Positions 21,222 to 25,070 of a stretch of 25,070 nt of DNA are shown piece after piece. The notes beneath the pieces were generated by a model. It made no database searches. It had not been told where the DNA came from and saw only the letters and a program-made list of their open reading frames with translations. The position numbers were made by a program, and so were the translations under genes. How positions within the stretch are numbered: the first letter of the stretch is position 1; each line of letters starts with the position of its first letter. This DNA comes from CAVRTJ01 sp046704825 (GTDB lineage Bacteria > Acidobacteriota > UBA4820 > DSQY01), in the NCBI GenBank assembly GCA_046704825.1, contig JBJKRE010000286.1, positions 1 to 25,070 of the forward strand, in the 5' to 3' direction.

Positions 21222-24200
21222 ATGACCCTGCCGCGACGGCTGGTGGAGGTGTCCGACCTGGGGCCGGGCCAGCATGCGTGCTGTATCTTCAGCACGGATC
21301 AGGAGCGCGACCTGGCCGTCGGCTCCTACATGGCGCACGGGCTGCAACGCGGCGAGAAGATCGTATACATAGCCGACGGCGATACGCGCGGCCGGGTCGG
21401 CAAGATGCTCGACGCAGCCGGTCTGAAGGAGCCTTCGGATCGGTGGAGGCACCAGGTAATCGAACTCGGTTCCGGCGACACCTATCTGGCGGGCGGCGGC
21501 TTCGATCCGGATCGCATGATCGAACTGCTTCGACGGGAGGCCGACCGGGCCCTCGCCGAGGGCTTCAAGGCGCTTCGGGTCACGGGCGAAATGACGTGGG
21601 CGCTGCGGGAGGCCCCGGCCGGCGGGCGGCTCATGGAGTACGAAGCGCGGCTGAATCAGCACCTCCCCCATATTCCGTGCCTGGCCCTTTGTCAATACGA
21701 CCGGCGCCACTTCCCCTCCGATCTGCTCCTCGACGTGCTGATCGCCCACCCGTACGTGCTCATCGGAGACCGGCTCTACCAGAACCACCACTACCTGGCG
21801 ATGAGTCAGGGCTCGGGTGCGAAAGCGTCCGAAGAGCGGCTTAACCACTGGCTCCGCGTCCTCAGCGACTTCCGAGAGGAGAGGAGCAGCCTTCTGACGG
21901 CTCTCAGGGCCAACAGCGTGCTCAGCGCCTGCAACCAAGTCCTGGTCCGCGCCACGGACGAGACCGCCTTCATGGGGGTCATATGCCGGATTCTGGTCGA
22001 AACGGGAGGATACTGCCTGGCCTGGGTCGGCTTCGTGGAGCACGACGAGAGGCGTTCCGTCCGTCCGGTGGCCCAGGCCGGGTTCGAGGAGGGGTACCTG
22101 GACGCGCTCGACGTGACGTGGGCGGACGAACCGAGGGGCCGTGGACCCACGGGTACGGCCATCCGCACCGGCCGCGCGGTGACCTGCCGGCACGTGGTCA
22201 CGGACCCCCGCTTCGCCCCCTGGAGGGAGGAGGCGCTCAAGCGCGGGTACGCCTCGTCCATCGCCCTCCCGCTCAAAGTGAAAAACCTCACGCTCGGCGC
22301 GCTCAACGTGTACGCCGATGGACCCGACGCCTTCGACGAGGAAGAGACGGCCCTGCTCGCGGAACTGGCGGACGACCTCGCCTTCGGGATCCAGGCCATT
22401 CGAGCCAGACAGGAAAGGGAAGCGGCGGTTGAGGCGCTGAAGCTGAGCGAGGAGCGGTACCGCGACCTGGTCGAAAACAGCGGCGATCTGATCATGACCC
22501 ACCTGCTCGACGGGACGCTGGTCAGCGTGAACAGGGCCATCCTCTCCCTGCTCGGGTACTCGAAGGCCGAAGACCTCGTAGGCCGGAACATCCTGGAATT
22601 CCTTCCCGGGGGAAGCGAGCGCGGTCTTGCCGATTACCGGGATGCGCTTCTTAGCCGGGGGGGTGCCAAGGGGGTGCTCACCGTCCGGACGCGTGCCGGG
22701 GAGGAGCGCGTACTGGAGTACAACAACACCCTCCGGACCGAGGGCGTGACCCAACCGGTCGTACGGGGAATGGCCCGGGACATCACCCAGCGGCACGCGG
22801 CCCAGAGGGCTCTTCACGAATCGGAAGCTCGCTACAAAAGCCTCTTCCAGCGCAACCTGGCCGGCGTTTTCAGGTCCACCGTGGAAGGGAGGCTCCTGGA
22901 CTGCAACCAGGCGTTCGCGTCAATCCTGGGCTTTGACTCTACGGCAACCATGCAGGACGTCTCCGCCGAGCGCCACTTCGCCGACATGCGCGACTTCGCC
23001 GACCTCGTCACGGGACTTAAAGCACACGGGAACCTCACCAACCTGGAGCTCCGGCTGAAACGCCTCGACGGGAGCCTTATCTGGGCCATCGCCAACATCG
23101 CCCTGCTCGAAGACCCGGTAACCGGTGAGCGGCTTCTGGAAGGCACGCTCATCGACATCACCGATCGCAAGGCGGTGGAAGAAGACAGGCAGAGGCTCGC
23201 GACGGCCATCGAGCAGGCCGGCGAGGCCGTCATGCTCACGGACCGCGAGGGCACGATCGTCTACGCGAACCCGGCGCTCGAGAGACTGACCGGGTTCACC
23301 CTGGGGGAACTCGTGGGACGGAACCCGAGAATCCTCAAGAGCGGAGCCATGCCCGTTCGGTTCTACGCCGAACTCTGGGACACGATCCTTTCGGGCCGCG
23401 TGTGGTCCGGGCGGATCACCAACCAGCGCAAGGACGGCAACCAGTACACGGCCCACATGACCATCAGTCCAGTCACCCAGGGTGACGGCCCTGTCAACGG
23501 TTTCGTCTGCACGGTGCGCGACCTGACGCAGGAACTGGAGCTCGAGGAGCGCCTCCAGCGGTCGCGCCAGCTCGAAACCATCGGCATGATCGCGGGCGGA
23601 GTCGCGCACGAAGTCCGCAATCCCCTCTTCGCCATCAGCAGCCTCTGCGCGGCCCTGGAAAAGCGAGCCAACGATCCGGAACTGCGCCGGGAACTGCTCC
23701 GGCAGATGAAGGAGAGGTCGGACCACCTGACGGCCCTCATGAAGGACCTCCTCAGCCTGGGCGGGACCATACGGCCCGAGCGGTTCGCCCCCTGCGACCT
23801 GAGCCGGGTGGTCGCCGAGTCCCTGGCCAGGCTGGAGCAGTCCCATCCAGGGGCCTCCCTCTCCACGGTCGTCCGGGTCGATGGCGAGCCCGTCGTGGTC
23901 GACGGCGACTTCGAGAGGCTCGTCCAGGTCTTCATGAACCTGCTGTCCAACGCCTTGTTCTTCATGCCGGCCGGGGAAAAGGTCGAGGTGGCACTCCGCG
24001 TCAGCGGCGGGCGTGCCGTTGCGACGGTCGCGGACCGGGGACCGGGCATCCCGCGGCCGCTCCTGTCGAAGATCTTCGAACCATTCAGGAGCGAGCGCAA
24101 GGGCGGTACCGGGCTGGGGCTGGCCATCGTCCAGCGGATCGTCGAGGCCCACGGCGGAGTCGTCCGGGCCGCCAACAACCAACCGGAGCGAGGCTCGACC

Positions 24201-24233
24201 TTCACCGTAACGCTTCCCCTCCAGCGTTCCTGA
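21222..24233 (+). CDS. MEDS-GAF-PAS hybrid sensor histidine kinase
   Basis: A 1003-residue cytosolic kinase. Residues about 10-200 form a MEDS domain (MEthanogen/methylotroph, DcmR Sensory): LGPGQHACCIFSTDQERDL, RGEKIVYIADGD, and FKALRVTGEMTWAL. A GAF domain follows (about 225-395: LSACNQVLVRAT, ALPLKVKNLTLGALNVYA). Three PAS domains lie at about 405-530, 537-652 and 660-775. The HisKA box is GVAHEVRNPLFAIS with H796, and the ATPase domain has N-box FMNLLSNALFF, G1 DRGPGIP, F-box FEPFRSERK and G2 GGTGLGL. MEDS is linked in the literature to sensing hydrocarbon derivatives, but the ligand here is unknown. It lies 122 bp after the PAS kinase and shares paralogous modules with it. GGAGGGAA precedes ATG 21222. 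No partner regulator is adjacent. Confidence 0.91.
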   Translation: MTLPRRLVEVSDLGPGQHACCIFSTDQERDLAVGSYMAHGLQRGEKIVYIADGDTRGRVGKMLDAAGLKEPSDRWRHQVIELGSGDTYLAGGGFDPDRMIELLRREADRALAEGFKALRVTGEMTWALREAPAGGRLMEYEARLNQHLPHIPCLALCQYDRRHFPSDLLLDVLIAHPYVLIGDRLYQNHHYLAMSQGSGAKASEERLNHWLRVLSDFREERSSLLTALRANSVLSACNQVLVRATDETAFMGVICRILVETGGYCLAWVGFVEHDERRSVRPVAQAGFEEGYLDALDVTWADEPRGRGPTGTAIRTGRAVTCRHVVTDPRFAPWREEALKRGYASSIALPLKVKNLTLGALNVYADGPDAFDEEETALLAELADDLAFGIQAIRARQEREAAVEALKLSEERYRDLVENSGDLIMTHLLDGTLVSVNRAILSLLGYSKAEDLVGRNILEFLPGGSERGLADYRDALLSRGGAKGVLTVRTRAGEERVLEYNNTLRTEGVTQPVVRGMARDITQRHAAQRALHESEARYKSLFQRNLAGVFRSTVEGRLLDCNQAFASILGFDSTATMQDVSAERHFADMRDFADLVTGLKAHGNLTNLELRLKRLDGSLIWAIANIALLEDPVTGERLLEGTLIDITDRKAVEEDRQRLATAIEQAGEAVMLTDREGTIVYANPALERLTGFTLGELVGRNPRILKSGAMPVRFYAELWDTILSGRVWSGRITNQRKDGNQYTAHMTISPVTQGDGPVNGFVCTVRDLTQELELEERLQRSRQLETIGMIAGGVAHEVRNPLFAISSLCAALEKRANDPELRRELLRQMKERSDHLTALMKDLLSLGGTIRPERFAPCDLSRVVAESLARLEQSHPGASLSTVVRVDGEPVVVDGDFERLVQVFMNLLSNALFFMPAGEKVEVALRVSGGRAVATVADRGPGIPRPLLSKIFEPFRSERKGGTGLGLAIVQRIVEAHGGVVRAANNQPERGSTFTVTLPLQRS

Positions 24234-24282
24234 TCGTACCGTCCACCCAATAATGGCGCCAGATCGGCTCCGGCCGTGGACC

Positions 24283-24311
24283 TTGACGAAATCGCCGGCG
24301 GCGATTATAGT
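24283..24311 (+). promoter_or_regulatory. Sigma-70 promoter of the arsR-acr3 operon
   Basis: TTGACG at 24283-24288, a 17-bp spacer, and TATAGT at 24306-24311. Both hexamers are one mismatch from consensus. The predicted start falls about 24317-24319, inside the adjacent palindrome. Confidence 0.85.
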
Positions 24312-24341
24312 TATATCGTCATATCGCGATATGACGATATA
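24312..24341 (+). promoter_or_regulatory. ArsR operator: perfect 30-bp palindrome
   Basis: Bases 24312-24341 are a perfect inverted repeat with no central spacer; the half site is TATATCGTCATATCG. It begins immediately after the -10 element and spans the predicted transcription start, so a bound ArsR dimer would block initiation. ArsR/SmtB repressors bind AT-rich dyads at their own promoters. The palindrome ends 6 bp before the AGGAGG ribosome-binding site, so the transcript could also fold the half sites into a hairpin. Confidence 0.85.
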
Positions 24342-24356
24342 GAGTGAGGAGGCAGC

Positions 24357-24743
24357 ATGCTGAAAAACCTGGAACGGGTCATGAAGGCGGCCTCGGACGG
24401 AACCCGGCTGCGGATCCTCAACCTGCTGGGGCCCGGCCCCCTGTGCGTGTGCGAAATCGTGGAAGCGGTCGGTCTGTCCCAGTCCACCGTGAGCCGTCAC
24501 CTCGCAATCCTCAGGGATGCAGGCCTCATTCAGGACGAGAAGCGGGGCAAATGGGCCTACTACATGCTGCCCTCCGGCGCGCGGGACGATCTGGCCGGGG
24601 GCGTTCTTACGCTGGTCCTCGACGAGGCTGGGCGGGACGCGGCGGCCAGGAAGGACCTGCGCACCCTCCGGCGGATCCATTGCGGTCCCGCACCCGGTAC
24701 GTGCCCGCCGGCGGCCTCCCCGCGGAAAGGGGGCAGGCCATGA
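24357..24743 (+). CDS. arsR: ArsR-family arsenic-responsive repressor
   Basis: A 128-residue winged-helix dimeric repressor. The ArsR metalloid site C30-V-C32 lies at the start of the recognition region, in PLCVCEIVEAVGLSQSTVSRHLAIL; this matches the CVC site of the classical arsenite sensor, where E. coli ArsR has CVCDL. Helix-turn-helix residues 38-55 and the wing DEKRGKWAYYML follow. Two extra cysteines sit in the C-terminal tail (C109 and C115 in IHCGPAPGTC), which could add ligands or be incidental. Arsenite binding would release the operator directly upstream. AGGAGG lies 4 nt before ATG 24357. The stop overlaps the acr3 start (ATGA), so the two genes are translationally coupled. Confidence 0.94.
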   Translation: MLKNLERVMKAASDGTRLRILNLLGPGPLCVCEIVEAVGLSQSTVSRHLAILRDAGLIQDEKRGKWAYYMLPSGARDDLAGGVLTLVLDEAGRDAAARKDLRTLRRIHCGPAPGTCPPAASPRKGGRP

Positions 24744-25070
24744 GCGCGGGCGTGTCGGGGCGCCTCTCCCTCCTGGACCGGTATCTGACCCTCTGGATCT
24801 TCGCGGCCATGGGGGCGGGCGTGGGGCTCGGGGCCATGGTCCCCGGCGTGCAGTCCTTAATGGACCGGTTCCAGGTGGGGACCACGAGCCTGCCGATCGC
24901 GGCCGGGCTCATCCTCATGATGTACCCGCCTCTCGCCAAGGTGAAGTACGAGGAGCTGGGGGACGTGTTCCGCAACTGGAAGGTTCTCGGCCTCTCGCTG
25001 TTACAGAACTGGGTGGTGGGGCCCGTCCTGATGTTCGTGCTGGCCGTCGTCTTCCTGCGCGACCGTCCCC
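24740..25070 (+). CDS. acr3: ACR3-family arsenite exporter, N-terminal part (runs off the window)
   Basis: The first 110 codons of an arsenite/antimonite permease of the ACR3 (bile/arsenite/riboflavin transporter) family. The N-terminus LSLLDRYLTLWIFAAMGAG, then GLILMMYPPLAKVKYEELG and VFRNWKVLGLSLLQNWVVGP, are hallmark ACR3 segments; three hydrophobic helices are visible (about 16-38, 51-66 and 82-106). The ATG at 24740 overlaps the arsR stop, giving co-expression under the arsenite-controlled promoter. The conserved cysteine and later helices lie beyond the end of the window, so completeness cannot be judged. Confidence 0.93.
   Translation, partial: MSAGVSGRLSLLDRYLTLWIFAAMGAGVGLGAMVPGVQSLMDRFQVGTTSLPIAAGLILMMYPPLAKVKYEELGDVFRNWKVLGLSLLQNWVVGPVLMFVLAVVFLRDRP

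Noticed and set aside
1..25070. CRISPR arrays, phage genes or insertion sequences
   Set aside because: No spaced direct-repeat arrays, integrase, transposase or structural phage motifs were seen in any translated frame.

Overview
This is a high-GC, densely coded chromosomal segment from a Gram-negative-type bacterium. The lineage cannot be fixed from the sequence alone. A lipoprotein signal peptide, the futalosine menaquinone enzyme MqnD, many PAS-type sensors, HD-GYP signalling and ACR3-type arsenite export would fit a Desulfobacterota/Acidobacteriota-like soil or sediment organism (inference, low confidence). Several intergenic regions carry near-consensus sigma-70 promoters with 17-18 bp spacers, and most genes have clear Shine-Dalgarno sites.

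Layout. 1-1055: tail of a peptide ABC ATPase (OppD/DppD type) and a complete OppF/DppF-type ATPase, overlapping by 4 nt. 1280-1440: minus-strand tRNA-Val(CAC) with its own promoter and intrinsic terminator. 1485-2129: inorganic pyrophosphatase. 2187-4521, minus strand: a transglutaminase-like lipoprotein and a class V PLP enzyme. 4713-6775, plus strand: a CopD-like membrane protein, a hotdog thioesterase and mqnD. 6860-10978, plus strand: a CheY-like receiver, CheA kinase, ExeA/MshM-type ATPase and an RNase III that lacks one conserved catalytic aspartate. 10979-11789: an 811-bp non-coding region with nested inverted repeats, a block of about 20% GC and a cluster of DnaA-box-like 9-mers. It is a candidate replication origin and the most unusual stretch of the window. 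11790-12409: two very small genes (TMEM14-like membrane protein and a stand-alone SEC-C zinc-motif protein).

12479-18096 is a minus-strand run: a tandem-HD (HD + HD-GYP) phosphohydrolase, a PlsC-type acyltransferase with a membrane-embedded C-terminus, an M50 site-2 protease with paired CBS domains, a His-rich metal permease, and a PduO-type corrinoid adenosyltransferase. A degenerate hexanucleotide repeat lies between the protease and acyltransferase genes. 18478-24233 holds two large sensor histidine kinases in tandem that share paralogous PAS and kinase modules but have different N-terminal sensors (PAS versus MEDS-GAF). 24283-25070 is an arsenic operon: a strong promoter overlain by a perfect 30-bp palindrome, then arsR, overlapping an ACR3 arsenite exporter that runs off the window.

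Functional links. The adenosyltransferase and metal permease probably form a cobalt/cobalamin pair. CheY, CheA and the ExeA-like ATPase look like a surface-motility or secretion signalling unit with RNase III downstream. ArsR and ACR3 form an autoregulated resistance operon. The two kinases have no response regulator beside them in the window. No transposase, CRISPR array or phage gene was seen.
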